The translations under genes were made by a program, and so were the position numbers. Positions 25,217 through 34,175 of a stretch of DNA of 64,000 bases are shown here, piece after piece. The notes below the pieces were generated by a model. It ran no database searches. It was not told where the DNA came from and saw only the letters and a program-made list of their open reading frames with translations. How positions within the stretch are numbered: position 1 is the stretch's first letter; the number at the start of each line of letters is the position of its first letter. Location: NCBI RefSeq assembly GCF_003097315.1, contig NZ_QDDL01000003.1:248001-312000 (forward strand), read 5' to 3'. Source of the DNA: Pelagibaculum spongiae. GTDB lineage: Bacteria; Pseudomonadota; Gammaproteobacteria; Enterobacterales; Pelagibaculaceae.

Positions 25217-26290
25217 TTAGTCACGCTCGACTGATCCAACTTCCTTAGCCGATGGCCAAGCGTTCATTATCGCTTTGACTAATGTTGCCAAAGGAATGGC
25301 GAAGAACACACCCCAAAAGCCCCAAACACCGCCAAAAATCAGCACCGCAGCAATAATAGCAATCGGGTGTAAATTGACCGCCTCAGAAAACAGCAATGGC
25401 ACCAACAAGTTGCCATCCAGCGCCTGAATAATTAGATAAGCCGTGGTCAACCAGTAAAAATCAGTACTCAAACCCCACTGGAAAAATGCCACCAACAACA
25501 CCGGCAAGGTGACAACTGTTGCACCAATATAAGGAATCAACACAGAGAAGCCAACCAGCACCGCCAACAGAAGTGCGTAGTTCAAGCCCATCAACGCAAA
25601 AACCACATAACTGGCGCCACCAACAATCAGAATTTCCGCCACTTTACCGCGAATATAATTACCAATCTGATCATTCATTTCTTCCCAGACTTGCTCTGCT
25701 AACTCATGGTGGCTCGGCATAAAACTGACGAACCATTCCATCAATAGTTTTTTATCCTTGAGCATAAAAAACACAATCACAGGAAGCAGCACTAAATACA
25801 CAACCAACGTTAGCAAATCAGAAATGGATGACAACGAAGTTGATACCAGCACTTGTCCGTAACTGGCCGCTTTTTCAGTAATTAGTTGGCTGACTTTTTC
25901 AATATCAGCTGGCGACATCACCATATGGTATTGCTGCATCAATTCAATAATCGATGTTTGCGCATTATTCAGCATATTGGGCAGCTCAGAAATCAATGCT
26001 GAAACTTGTCGCCACAATAACGGGGTGAGTACCGCGACCAGCAAAACCATGCCACCAAGGAAGGTTGAAAAAGCGATGGTCAGAGCAACATTTTTTGCCA
26101 CCCCAGCTTTGTGCATGCGACTAATTGTCCAATCCAGCACGTAAGCCATAATCAGCGCGGCAAAAATTGGCGTTAAATAGCGGCCCAGAAACAAAAAAGC
26201 CGCAAAGCTCATCAGCAAGATCATAATCAGGCTGACAGTTTGCGGATTGGATGACCAGCGTTTGTACCAGCTGGCAAACATATTGACCAT
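25217..26290 (-). CDS. perM: AI-2E family transporter (PerM-like permease)
   Basis: 357 residues with about eight hydrophobic segments in the PerM/YdiK pattern: two near the N-terminus, a long amphipathic central part, and a C-terminal bundle containing LVGFSVLIPYIGATVVTLPV and GGVWGFWGVFFAIPLATLVKAI, both typical of PF01594. Family members are proposed transporters, some linked to autoinducer-2 export or Na+/H+ exchange; the substrate here is unknown. The position beside bcp and near tusA/bepA matches Pseudomonas. Confidence 0.9.
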   Translation of the reverse strand: MVNMFASWYKRWSSNPQTVSLIMILLMSFAAFLFLGRYLTPIFAALIMAYVLDWTISRMHKAGVAKNVALTIAFSTFLGGMVLLVAVLTPLLWRQVSALISELPNMLNNAQTSIIELMQQYHMVMSPADIEKVSQLITEKAASYGQVLVSTSLSSISDLLTLVVYLVLLPVIVFFMLKDKKLLMEWFVSFMPSHHELAEQVWEEMNDQIGNYIRGKVAEILIVGGASYVVFALMGLNYALLLAVLVGFSVLIPYIGATVVTLPVLLVAFFQWGLSTDFYWLTTAYLIIQALDGNLLVPLLFSEAVNLHPIAIIAAVLIFGGVWGFWGVFFAIPLATLVKAIMNAWPSAKEVGSVERD

Positions 26291-26355
26291 ATACTTCTCG
26301 AATTATAAATAGGTAGGAATCAGCTGCTAATTATCATAATCGACAGATCAATATG

Positions 26356-26401
26356 GCAAAAGCCCCTATATCGCTTGCGCTACGTCGCTTGGGCATTTTT
26401 G
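26356..26401 (-). terminator. Possible terminator of the LysR gene at 26416
   Basis: Outer arms GCAAAAGCCC and GGGCATTTTTG enclose a long loop. The match is imperfect, so confidence is low. Confidence 0.35.
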
Positions 26402-26415
26402 TTACTAATAGCGAG

Positions 26416-27318
26416 TTAAGTTGTCGTTTTTTGCAAATATTCTGCAGCATAATTTAATAATTCTTCCATTGCTCGTAAATGGAACTTCTGGTTTTTATAG
26501 ACAAAGGTTACTGGCACTTTCAGGTCTGGCTCAAGGCGGATCATCTTATAACCATTTTGTCGGTAGTCATGTTCGCATGCAATACGCGGCATTAGGGCCG
26601 CACCATGACCTGCTGCAACCGCAGTTTTTACTGCTTCATTGCTGCCCAACTCCATCGCGATTTCCAGTCGATCTGGATCCACGCCCTGCCCGGTCAAATA
26701 GCTCTGAACGATTTCTCGGATACCCGAGCCACGCTCTCTCCCTACCCATTCGAGGTGCATCATCTCTGTAGGACCAATAGATTGACGCATCGACAATGGA
26801 TGCGATGAAGGCAAGATGACACATAAAGGTTGGTCACCATAAATACGCGTAGCGAAATGTTTATTATTCGGGAAATACTCAACCAGCGCGATATCAGCCA
26901 AATTATGCTCAACCATCGACAACACTGTATCGCAGTTGCCCACTTTCATTCTGATGGTGACATCAGGGTATTGCTTGCGGAATTTACCTAACATTGGCGT
27001 TAAAATATGCTGACCTACCGAGGTGCTCGCAGCAACCACCAGAACACCGCCGACCTCACCGGTAATTTCTTTTACCGAGTTTTCCATTTCGCTATATAAC
27101 GTAAAAATTCTTTCAGAATATTGGTAAGCACGCTTGCCAGCTTCAGTCAGTCGGATCCGGTTATGGGTTCGGTCAAACAGTCTTGCGGCAAAGTATTCTT
27201 CCAGTTGGCGGATCTGAAATGTTACCGCTGGCTGCGTCATATGAAGCACTTCCGCCGCCTTGGTAAAACTCAATACCCTCGCAACCGTGTGAAACACCTG
27301 CAATCGTCGATCTGCCAT
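26416..27318 (-). CDS. LysR-family transcriptional regulator
   Basis: 300 residues from the ATG at 27318, which carries an AAGGGG ribosome site. The longer upstream reading is not supported by family length. The winged HTH (SFTKAAEVLHMTQPAVTFQIRQLEE, residues about 17-41) and the binding domain (VAASTSVGQHILTPMLGKF, GHGAALMPRIACEHDY) resemble the CysB/CbbR-like branch. It lies between perM and tusA, an addition to the order I recall from Pseudomonas. Target genes cannot be deduced. Confidence 0.88.
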   Translation of the reverse strand: MADRRLQVFHTVARVLSFTKAAEVLHMTQPAVTFQIRQLEEYFAARLFDRTHNRIRLTEAGKRAYQYSERIFTLYSEMENSVKEITGEVGGVLVVAASTSVGQHILTPMLGKFRKQYPDVTIRMKVGNCDTVLSMVEHNLADIALVEYFPNNKHFATRIYGDQPLCVILPSSHPLSMRQSIGPTEMMHLEWVGRERGSGIREIVQSYLTGQGVDPDRLEIAMELGSNEAVKTAVAAGHGAALMPRIACEHDYRQNGYKMIRLEPDLKVPVTFVYKNQKFHLRAMEELLNYAAEYLQKTTT

Positions 27319-27481
27319 TCCTTGCCCCTTATGAGCTGGCCAAACTATAAACATAAGGAAGGGATAGCACAGGGAAACTAATGGCGCCATTAAATAAAAA
27401 AATACCTAATCTCACATAGTTAGCAATTACTCAACTAGGTAAATCAGGTACTAAGCAGTCACCGTATCCAGACACTTTTAA

Positions 27482-27700
27482 TTAGTTTTTTTCTACCTGA
27501 ATCACATAATGATCTGGCTTTTCAACACAACTAATTAACTGATGGCCAACTTGACGACAAAATGCCGGTATATCCTTAATTGATCCAGAATCGGTGGTCA
27601 TAATAGTGACCGATTCACCACTAGCTACTTCTGTCAGCGCTCTCTTTAATCGCAACAAAGGTAAAGGGCAAGCTAGATCACGGGCATCAACACAATTCAT
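27482..27700 (-). CDS. tusA: TusA-family sulfur carrier protein
   Basis: 72 residues from the ATG at 27700; the longer form has an unlikely extension overlapping the divergent bepA upstream region. The motif DARDLACPLPLLRLKRAL has the CPxP active-site Cys near residue 10 that carries persulfide sulfur. Such proteins pass sulfur to tRNA thiolation, molybdenum cofactor or other pathways. The orthologue in this position in P. aeruginosa (PA1006, as I recall) affects molybdenum enzymes, so a role in molybdoenzyme maturation is possible. Divergent from bepA. Confidence 0.87.
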   Translation of the reverse strand: MNCVDARDLACPLPLLRLKRALTEVASGESVTIMTTDSGSIKDIPAFCRQVGHQLISCVEKPDHYVIQVEKN

Positions 27701-27819
27701 ATGAATTTCCAGAATCGAAACATATCCGCAGCCGAATGCTGCTGGTTGGTTTATCATACATTCAGGAACCATGGGCGACCACGCCTGTCACAGCTGCAGA
27801 CACCAGCCGAGACTATTTA

Positions 27820-29256
27820 ATGTACAAACTGCTTCAATCTTTGATTCTATCCAGCACATTGATGTTGGCTACTTCGGTTCAGGGACAGGGAGAAAGTGAG
27901 CACTTCCCTCAGCTTCCTGATCTTGGCGACAGCTCTTTGGCGACTATTTCTCTGGAAAAAGAAGCCATGCTCGGCAGAAGTTTTATGCAGTCACTTCGAC
28001 GGCAATTACCTTTTGAAAGCGACCCCTTGATAGAAGACTATGTTGAATCACTTGGCTATCGACTGGCAGCCGGTGCCGATGACAAATTGCGTTTTCAATT
28101 TTTTGTGGTGCGTAACAAAGAGGTCAATGCGTTTGCTGGCCCTGGCGGTTATATCGGCATCCATACCGGTTTGATTACCACTGCTGAAAACGAAAGCGAA
28201 TTGGCTTCAGTATTGGCCCACGAAATCGCCCACGTCACCCAGCGTCATATTGCCCGTCGAATTGAAGAAAATTCTCAATTAAGCATTCCAGCCATTGCCG
28301 CCATTTTCGCCGCCATTGCAGTTGCTAGCACCAGTCCCGATGCAGCCAGTGCTTTGTTAATTGGTAGCCAAGCTGGTTTGATTCAAAACCAGATTAACTT
28401 CACCCGAAAAAATGAAAAAGAAGCTGATCGAATTGGCATGCAGCTGCTCACCAATGCCAAATTAGACCCTTCAGGAATGTTTCGTTTTTTTCAGCGGATG
28501 CAAAAATCCACCCGATTGTATAGCCGGGAAATTCCAGAGTTCTTGCTAACTCACCCAGTAACTGACAGTCGTGTTGCCGATGCACAAGCACGCGCCGCGC
28601 AACTCGGAAAACCTGATAATTTAAACAATTTATCATTTGAATTAGCCAAAGCTCGGCTGGAAGTACTTCAAATGAGAGAAGGCCAAGTTAAACAAGCTTT
28701 ATATAGCCATTACAAAGGTCAAAATACCGTTCAGGCAAGATATTATCGCGCCATGATCAATTTACGCCAAAAAGATTATATTAAAGCGATATCTGAACTA
28801 AGTGAATTACAAAAACAGTTTCCATCAGAAGTTTTCATTAATGTGCCATTAGCCACTGCATTAAGTAAAGATGGCCATCCAAAACAAGCATTATTATTAC
28901 TGACAGAACAACTCTCTTTAATGCCTGGCAACCATCCGTTAACCATGGCACTCGCTAGCTTATACCTTGAACAGAAAACACCAGAAAAAGCCAGGAAACT
29001 ACTGGCAAGCCATATTCGCAACCATCCGGTTCCGCGTGTATATCAACAACTTTGGTTAGCTCAAGGGCGTAGCGGAAAGAATACCCTGGCAAAAATCAGT
29101 CAGGCTGAGTTTTATGTGTTGCTCGGTGATTATCGTTCTGCTCGCCAGCATTTAAAACAAGCATTAAAAACTGAAGATTTAAATGCTCAATTAAAAAGTG
29201 AGATACAAGCGCGACTGACTGAAATTAACCAAGAAGCAAAAAAACTGAGGTCGTAG
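27820..29256 (+). CDS. bepA: Periplasmic M48 metalloprotease/chaperone BepA
   Basis: 478 residues from the ATG at 27820 (E. coli BepA 487), which opens a signal peptide ending near SVQGQG. The zinc site HEIAHVTQRH (HExxH) is at residues about 132-141, followed by the third ligand region KEADRIGMQLL. The C-terminal half is TPR-like (QARYYRAMINLRQKDYIKAI). BepA clears stalled outer-membrane proteins such as LptD at the BAM complex. It is divergent from tusA and sits in the same block as bamC. Confidence 0.94.
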   Translation: MYKLLQSLILSSTLMLATSVQGQGESEHFPQLPDLGDSSLATISLEKEAMLGRSFMQSLRRQLPFESDPLIEDYVESLGYRLAAGADDKLRFQFFVVRNKEVNAFAGPGGYIGIHTGLITTAENESELASVLAHEIAHVTQRHIARRIEENSQLSIPAIAAIFAAIAVASTSPDAASALLIGSQAGLIQNQINFTRKNEKEADRIGMQLLTNAKLDPSGMFRFFQRMQKSTRLYSREIPEFLLTHPVTDSRVADAQARAAQLGKPDNLNNLSFELAKARLEVLQMREGQVKQALYSHYKGQNTVQARYYRAMINLRQKDYIKAISELSELQKQFPSEVFINVPLATALSKDGHPKQALLLLTEQLSLMPGNHPLTMALASLYLEQKTPEKARKLLASHIRNHPVPRVYQQLWLAQGRSGKNTLAKISQAEFYVLLGDYRSARQHLKQALKTEDLNAQLKSEIQARLTEINQEAKKLRS

Positions 29257-29285
29257 AAATAGTACTGTAAAAAATAATCGAGTAG

Positions 29286-29426
29286 AAAGCTTTTGCAGCC
29301 TATGGCACGTTTACCGTGTACGAAGGGTCAGGCGAACTCGTTGCGATCACTGTCGATACAGCGCCACGACTGCAAGAGATCACAGCACTTAATACAATGA
29401 TGGACGAAGAACCTGACACCGACTGA
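29286..29426 (+). pseudogene. Coding remnant without a start, 46 codons
   Basis: A frame open from just after a TAG at 29283 to a TGA at 29424 encodes a protein-like sequence (AYGTFTVYEGSGELVAITVD...). It has no convincing start or ribosome site, and base use is richer in G and C than its neighbours. It looks like the surviving 3' end of a gene from an inserted element between bepA and nadA. Family unknown. Confidence 0.4.
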
Positions 29427-29505
29427 CCAAGCGTTAAACACCATTTAGAATATCGACTTGTCGGAGTAAATTTGACTTGGGTAGGTCTGTCTGGTCTAGG
29501 CCCTA

Positions 29506-29538
29506 GGGAGCGCGAAAGCGCGCCCCCCTCCTTTTTTT
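29506..29538 (+). terminator. Terminator with GAAA tetraloop
   Basis: GGGAGCGC-GAAA-GCGCGCCC followed after a short C/T stretch by a seven-T run. It ends plus-strand transcription through the 29286-29426 remnant. Confidence 0.75.
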
Positions 29539-29553
29539 ATGCCTGCATTTTAG

Positions 29554-30015
29554 CTAGTCGCGGTCGAATCCATAGACGCGGAAGCCGAACGCTTCCATAA
29601 CGTCGGGCAAGGCTTTCTGACAGCCGATCCAGCTTGTGTAGATGTAGGAGAATATCCCACGCTCTGCCAAGAATTGAAGCCCAATGGTGGTACCACCAGC
29701 AGCCGGCGAGCTTACCCAAGTATCATGCAGACCACCGGTGCCCTGCTCAGTAGTATTGACGCGCACGCGAATGCTGTAAGCATTTTGCGGGTTGTTATCG
29801 GGGTTATCGAGGATAGCGCAATCGATCTCGCGCACCGAAGTTATAGGCACCAAAGAGTTAGGCCGTTCGCCTGCGGTACCCTTAGCGCCCACCCAGGGCA
29901 GTGCTAGAAACAGCGGCTGGTTAGGTGCTAGCGAGGGGTAGGGGTAGGTGTACTCGCTGGCGTTAGCCGTAGCTGCTAGCATGATCGCTAGCAACATTGC
30001 AGTTATGTATTTCAT
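29554..30015 (-). CDS. Secreted hypothetical protein in a small genomic island
   Basis: 153 residues. An AGGAT ribosome site lies about 10 bases before the ATG. A clear signal peptide (ITAMLLAIMLAATANA) precedes a mature protein beginning SEYTYPYPSLAPNQP. Two cysteines (residues about 74 and 133) could form a disulfide. No family is recognised. Its G+C-richer composition, the neighbouring gene fragments and its position inside an otherwise conserved bepA-nadA junction suggest horizontally acquired DNA, possibly phage-derived. Confidence 0.65.
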   Translation of the reverse strand: MKYITAMLLAIMLAATANASEYTYPYPSLAPNQPLFLALPWVGAKGTAGERPNSLVPITSVREIDCAILDNPDNNPQNAYSIRVRVNTTEQGTGGLHDTWVSSPAAGGTTIGLQFLAERGIFSYIYTSWIGCQKALPDVMEAFGFRVYGFDRD

Positions 30016-30098
30016 GATCTTTTATCCTATTGTTTCGGCTTGATTAAGGCGCACACAGTTTCACTTTGTGCTACCGGGTTCAGGAATGCAGAGAAGAA

Positions 30099-30360
30099 TC
30101 AGTTAGCGTCGAGATCGCTCCCGCAAACACTGTCTTGCTTCGCTTTCCATAGTGAAGCCGTATTTAAGATAAGTTCAGCACGTTCTACATAGTTGCTATA
30201 TCGGTCGTCTTTCTCGGTATCGAAGTAGTACTACGCCTCTGACATTGCGTCCAGGGCACGGCTTCGACTGCAGCACATAGCGACTATCTTTTCTTTCCGA
30301 AAGTTGCGATTGCAAATATTTACACCTGCCTCTGCCTCCTTTCGATAACCATTACGTCCC
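30099..30360 (-). pseudogene. Degraded gene with an in-frame TAG
   Basis: Reading the minus strand, a protein-like frame runs from about 30360 (NGYRKEAEAGVNICNRNF) through an in-frame TAG at 30231-30233 to a TGA at 30099-30101 (ending KQDSVCGSDLDAN). A single change from a sense codon such as CAG to TAG would explain the interruption. The start is lost near the terminator at 30370. It belongs to the same island as 29286-30015. Family unknown. Confidence 0.4.
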
Positions 30361-30366
30361 GGTAAA

Positions 30367-30397
30367 TAAAACGGAGCAATTAACGCTCCGTTTTATT
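30367..30397. terminator. Terminator hairpin downstream of nadA
   Basis: AAATAAAACGGAGC-AATTAA-CGCTCCGTTTTATTT: a near-perfect long inverted repeat with A and T runs, suitable for terminating nadA and anything entering from the left. Confidence 0.9.
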
Positions 30398-30437
30398 TGA
30401 ATAAGTCTTACTGAAAAAAAACTCAGCTAGCTTTTAA

Positions 30438-31502
30438 TCAAGCATTGCCTTTCAAGCGAATATTCATATCAACCGAAAAATCCAACATCTTTTGCAAAGG
30501 TTTCATTGCTTTAATTCGCAATGCATCTCCAACAAAAACCTCAGTATTTTTCGCATCGAAGATTTCAGCCAGATTTTGCAGATTGTTCATTGCCATCCAC
30601 GGACAATGGGCGCAGCTACGACACGTCGCACCATTGCCACCCGTGGGTGCCAATAACAATTCTTTATCTGGTGCGGCCTGCTGCATTTTGTAAAAAATAC
30701 CGCCATCGGTCGCCACAATCATCTGCGGGTGTGGCAGCGTTTGTGCCGCTTTAATCAATTGGGAGGTTGAACCTACGGCATCAGCCATATCGATCACTGA
30801 AGAAGGAGATTCTGGATGCACCAGCACTGCAGCTTGCGGATACAAATGCTTCATCTGCTCGAGTGCCTGGCTAGAAAACTCATCATGCACCACGCATTCG
30901 CCCTGCCATAACAACATGTCACAGCCCGTTTGTTGCTGCACATATCGGCCTAGATGACGGTCTGGTGCCCAAAGAATTTTGTGTCCTTGATCTGATAAAT
31001 GCTCAACCACTTCCAGCGCAATACTCGAAGTTACCACCCAATCCGCCCGAGCTTTAACTGCAGCAGAAGTATTAGCATAGACCACTACTTTATGATCTGG
31101 GTGAGCATCGCAATAGGCGGCAAACTCAACCGGCTCACAGCCTTCATCCAGCGAACAGGTCGCTTCCAACGTAGGCATGAGCACTCGCTTTTCTGGCGAG
31201 AGGATTTTAGCCGTCTCCCCCATAAAGCGCACACCACAAACAATCAAGGTGTCTGCCGGATGGTTTTTACCAAAACGAGCCATTTCCAGAGAGTCAGCGA
31301 CTACTCCGCCCGTTTCTTCAGCTAACGCTTGTAGCTCAGGGTCGGTGTAATAGTGGGCCACCATGACCGCGTTATGCTGCTTGAGTAGGTCGCGGATTTG
31401 CTGCTTGAGTTGCTGCTTTTGCTGATCATTCGGCGACTGATCCGCCATCTGACGCGCTTTATCCAAAGCCTGCTGCTCTGCCAGACGCACATTACAAACC
31501 AT
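30438..31502 (-). CDS. nadA: Quinolinate synthase A
   Basis: 354 residues. NadA makes quinolinate from iminoaspartate and dihydroxyacetone phosphate in NAD synthesis, using a 4Fe-4S cluster. Visible motifs are [42 protein letters not shown] and, near the C-terminus, [17 protein letters not shown]; the conserved cluster cysteines lie within these. It closes the Pseudomonas-like block (in P. aeruginosa nadA is adjacent to bepA, as I recall), here separated from bepA by an island. Confidence 0.96.
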   Translation of the reverse strand: MVCNVRLAEQQALDKARQMADQSPNDQQKQQLKQQIRDLLKQHNAVMVAHYYTDPELQALAEETGGVVADSLEMARFGKNHPADTLIVCGVRFMGETAKILSPEKRVLMPTLEATCSLDEGCEPVEFAAYCDAHPDHKVVVYANTSAAVKARADWVVTSSIALEVVEHLSDQGHKILWAPDRHLGRYVQQQTGCDMLLWQGECVVHDEFSSQALEQMKHLYPQAAVLVHPESPSSVIDMADAVGSTSQLIKAAQTLPHPQMIVATDGGIFYKMQQAAPDKELLLAPTGGNGATCRSCAHCPWMAMNNLQNLAEIFDAKNTEVFVGDALRIKAMKPLQKMLDFSVDMNIRLKGNA

Positions 31503-31707
31503 TGATTACTTCCCGGGATCAACCCAACTCTGTGTTATTCGACTGATTCTATCCAAGCCAGCCCGGTCATAAAAGGGTCATGCAAAAAAACGACGCAAAT
31601 TCATATAAAATCTCATATAAATTGCGCCGCTCAGTAAACCCTTTTATTCGGCTGGTCTTTCAAAACGATTGCTTAAACCTAAGCAATCATCCAAACCCGT
31701 CTTATCG

Positions 31708-33078
31708 TTAATTGACAATCTGATAACAAGGCACGTATTCACCTTCAATCTTCATTCGGCGCTGCTCTACGAAAAATCTTAATAGCTGATCCAGCGGCTC
31801 TAAAACATCCGGTGCGCCATGAATCTGATAAGGGCCACGTTCTTTTACTCGCGCAATGCCTTCAGCCTTGACGTTTCCAGCCACTACAACTGAGAAAATT
31901 CGACGTAAATTAGCCGCCAACTGGTCTGCTGGCATTTCTCTGTCTAGCTGCAATGCAGCAACTGCCGTATGTTCTGGCTCAAATGGGAATTGCTGAACCG
32001 GATCAATCCGCAGCCGCCAGTTAAAGTGATAAGCATCTTTATGTTCTTTACGATATTCGCGTACCTGCTCCATGTTTTGACTCATGTGACGGGCAACTTC
32101 TTCTGGCTGGTTAACCATGATTTTGTAGTAATCACGAACATGTTCGCCGAGCAGCCCCACTAAAAATGCATCTATCTTTGCGAAGTAATCCTTGCTCGAT
32201 GCAGGGCCAGTCATTACAAATGGGAAAGGAATGCCGTGGTTTGCTGGGTCCATTAAAATACCCAACAAATACAGAATTTCTTCGGCAGTTCCCGGACCAC
32301 CAGGAAATACAATCATGCCGTGGCCCATACGAACAAATGCTTCCAGTCGCTTTTCAATGTCCGGCAAAATCACCAATTCATTAACAATAGGGTTTGGCGA
32401 TTCTGCAGCAATAATGCCTGGCTCACTTACACCGACATATCGGCCATCATCAATTCGCTGCTTAGCGTGCGCAACTTGGGCACCTTTCATTGGCCCTTTC
32501 ATGGCGCCAGGGCCGCAACCGGTACAAATATCCATCGCTCGCAAGCCCAACTGGTAACCTACAGATTTACTATATTCATATTCTTCTCGGGAAATTGCAT
32601 GACCACCCCAGCAAATAATTAACTTAGGGTCGCGGGCAGACTTCATTGCCTCTGCATTACGTAAAATGCGGAAAACCGAGTCAGTAATCGCTTCTGGTCG
32701 CTGGCTTAAATCTAACCCCGAGGCCTGCAGTTTATGATTGACATAAACAATGTCGCGTAACACAGAGAATAAATGCTCACGAATACCGTTAATTATTACA
32801 CCGTCAACAAATGCACTGGCGGGAGCATGCTGTAAATGCAATTGAATACCACGATCACGCTCGATCAAATTAACCGTAAAATCAGGGTATTGTTGCAACA
32901 ATGCATGACCATCATCCATTTCACTGCCGCAATTCAAAACTGCCAGCAGGCAATTTCGCAATAAGTCATAACAATTGCTATGGCCAAATCGGCTCAGTGA
33001 TTGAATTTCATGCTGAGAAAGAATTTCCAGACTACCTGCTGGTGAAACAAATGCATCGACTGTAGGAAATTTCGCCAT
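31708..33078 (-). CDS. ppnN: Nucleotide 5'-monophosphate nucleosidase (PpnN/YgdH)
   Basis: 456 residues (E. coli PpnN 454). The LOG-family active site FPGGPGTAEEILYLLG is present near residue 270, preceded by CTGCGPGAMKGPMKGA. The extra N-terminal and C-terminal domains are those of PpnN rather than the short LOG proteins. PpnN cleaves purine and pyrimidine nucleoside monophosphates to base and ribose 5-phosphate, and in E. coli is stimulated by (p)ppGpp. It appears to be a single-gene unit. Confidence 0.94.
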   Translation of the reverse strand: MAKFPTVDAFVSPAGSLEILSQHEIQSLSRFGHSNCYDLLRNCLLAVLNCGSEMDDGHALLQQYPDFTVNLIERDRGIQLHLQHAPASAFVDGVIINGIREHLFSVLRDIVYVNHKLQASGLDLSQRPEAITDSVFRILRNAEAMKSARDPKLIICWGGHAISREEYEYSKSVGYQLGLRAMDICTGCGPGAMKGPMKGAQVAHAKQRIDDGRYVGVSEPGIIAAESPNPIVNELVILPDIEKRLEAFVRMGHGMIVFPGGPGTAEEILYLLGILMDPANHGIPFPFVMTGPASSKDYFAKIDAFLVGLLGEHVRDYYKIMVNQPEEVARHMSQNMEQVREYRKEHKDAYHFNWRLRIDPVQQFPFEPEHTAVAALQLDREMPADQLAANLRRIFSVVVAGNVKAEGIARVKERGPYQIHGAPDVLEPLDQLLRFFVEQRRMKIEGEYVPCYQIVN

Positions 33079-33504
33079 ATTTTTTTGCTCTTTTCATTCC
33101 ATGTCCCATAGCTATAAGCCGCGCGCCATGCTGCGTCAATTCGACTGCTACCAAACGGAATCATTCAGGCGTAAGCGGTGTGTATATCCAAACCACCTCA
33201 AGTGCAGGATTCAGCTAGCCTTGAGGTGGTTCGGGCACAAACTAAGCCGCTAAAGCTTGAAGTAGATCCCGTATCAATTGGTGCTTAATCAACTAGACTT
33301 GATTGCTAACTTGGGCTTTTTGCCTAGCTCACTTGGCCAGCGCCTTAGTCAAAAGCTAATTTGCTGCAGTAGTGATTGTAAGAGCGACAGTAAAACAAAT
33401 CATTGCGTTTTAATTCGACTTTAGTGATAAAAAACCATCATTAATCCCAATCAAACAGACACAAATTGGCATAGTCATACAATAAGCCAGCCAAGGAGTT
33501 ACTA
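33079..33504. other. Intergenic region with one palindromic repeat
   Basis: No gene is seen. The only structure is the palindromic element at 33183-33236. A GCCAAGGAG ribosome site at the right end belongs to elbB. Confidence 0.5.
33183..33236. repeat. Short palindromic element, copy 2
   Basis: TATATCCAAACCACCTCAAG, a 16-base centre, then CCTTGAGGTGGTTCGG. The arms CCAAACCACCTCAAG and CTTGAGGTGGTTCGG pair almost perfectly. It is related to 13119-13176, sharing the TATATCCAAA start and CCTTGA(A/G)GTGG right arm. Confidence 0.6.
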
Positions 33505-34158
33505 ATGAAAGTTGCCGTTATTCTTTCCGGTTGTGGTGCTTTTGATGGATCAGAAATTTATGAAACTACTCTAACACTACTGGCTATTGATCAGGCAGAT
33601 GAAAGCTATCAATGCATGGCACCCAATATTGAGCAGTTTGATATCATCAATCATCTCACCGGTGATATCGGGGCGGCAGAAAGCCGAAATGTATTGACTG
33701 AATCCGCAAGGTTAGCTCGGGGAGAAATTATCGATTTAGAGCAAGCTGAACCAGACGATTACCAAGCGGTCATTATTCCTGGTGGTTTTGGCGCAGCAAT
33801 AAATTTGAGTGATTTTGCTAGTAAAGGCGCAGAACTGTCTATCGACCCCCATGTCAGAAACTTTATTCAAGCGATGCATCGCCAACAAAAACCAATTGGC
33901 CTTATTGGCATCGCACCGGCATTATCTGCAGAACTATTTGGCCCAGGCGTTGGCTGCAGCATAGGCAATGACCCTCAAACTGCTGAAGCAATCGAAACCA
34001 GCGGCGCAAAACATCACACTTGCGAAGTCGATGACATTTTTATCGATCTGCAAAACAAACTAGTCACCACGCCAGCTTATATGCTAGCCAGCCGAATCAG
34101 CGAAGCTGCAACCGGCATTAATAAGCTGGTTCAAGCAGTGATTAAATTAGCTCATTAA
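33505..34158 (+). CDS. elbB: Glyoxalase ElbB (DJ-1/PfpI superfamily)
   Basis: 217 residues, the same as E. coli ElbB. The N-terminus KVAVILSGCGAFDGSEIYE is characteristic, and VIIPGGFGAAINLSDFA and IGLIGIAPAL give the DJ-1 like core. In many DJ-1 proteins the nucleophile is a Cys in a GIC-type turn; here that turn reads GIAP, as in ElbB. It is a cytoplasmic glyoxalase-like enzyme once linked to isoprenoid synthesis. Strong SD (AAGGAG). Confidence 0.93.
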   Translation: MKVAVILSGCGAFDGSEIYETTLTLLAIDQADESYQCMAPNIEQFDIINHLTGDIGAAESRNVLTESARLARGEIIDLEQAEPDDYQAVIIPGGFGAAINLSDFASKGAELSIDPHVRNFIQAMHRQQKPIGLIGIAPALSAELFGPGVGCSIGNDPQTAEAIETSGAKHHTCEVDDIFIDLQNKLVTTPAYMLASRISEAATGINKLVQAVIKLAH

Positions 34159-34175
34159 AAACAATTGAAATCTAA

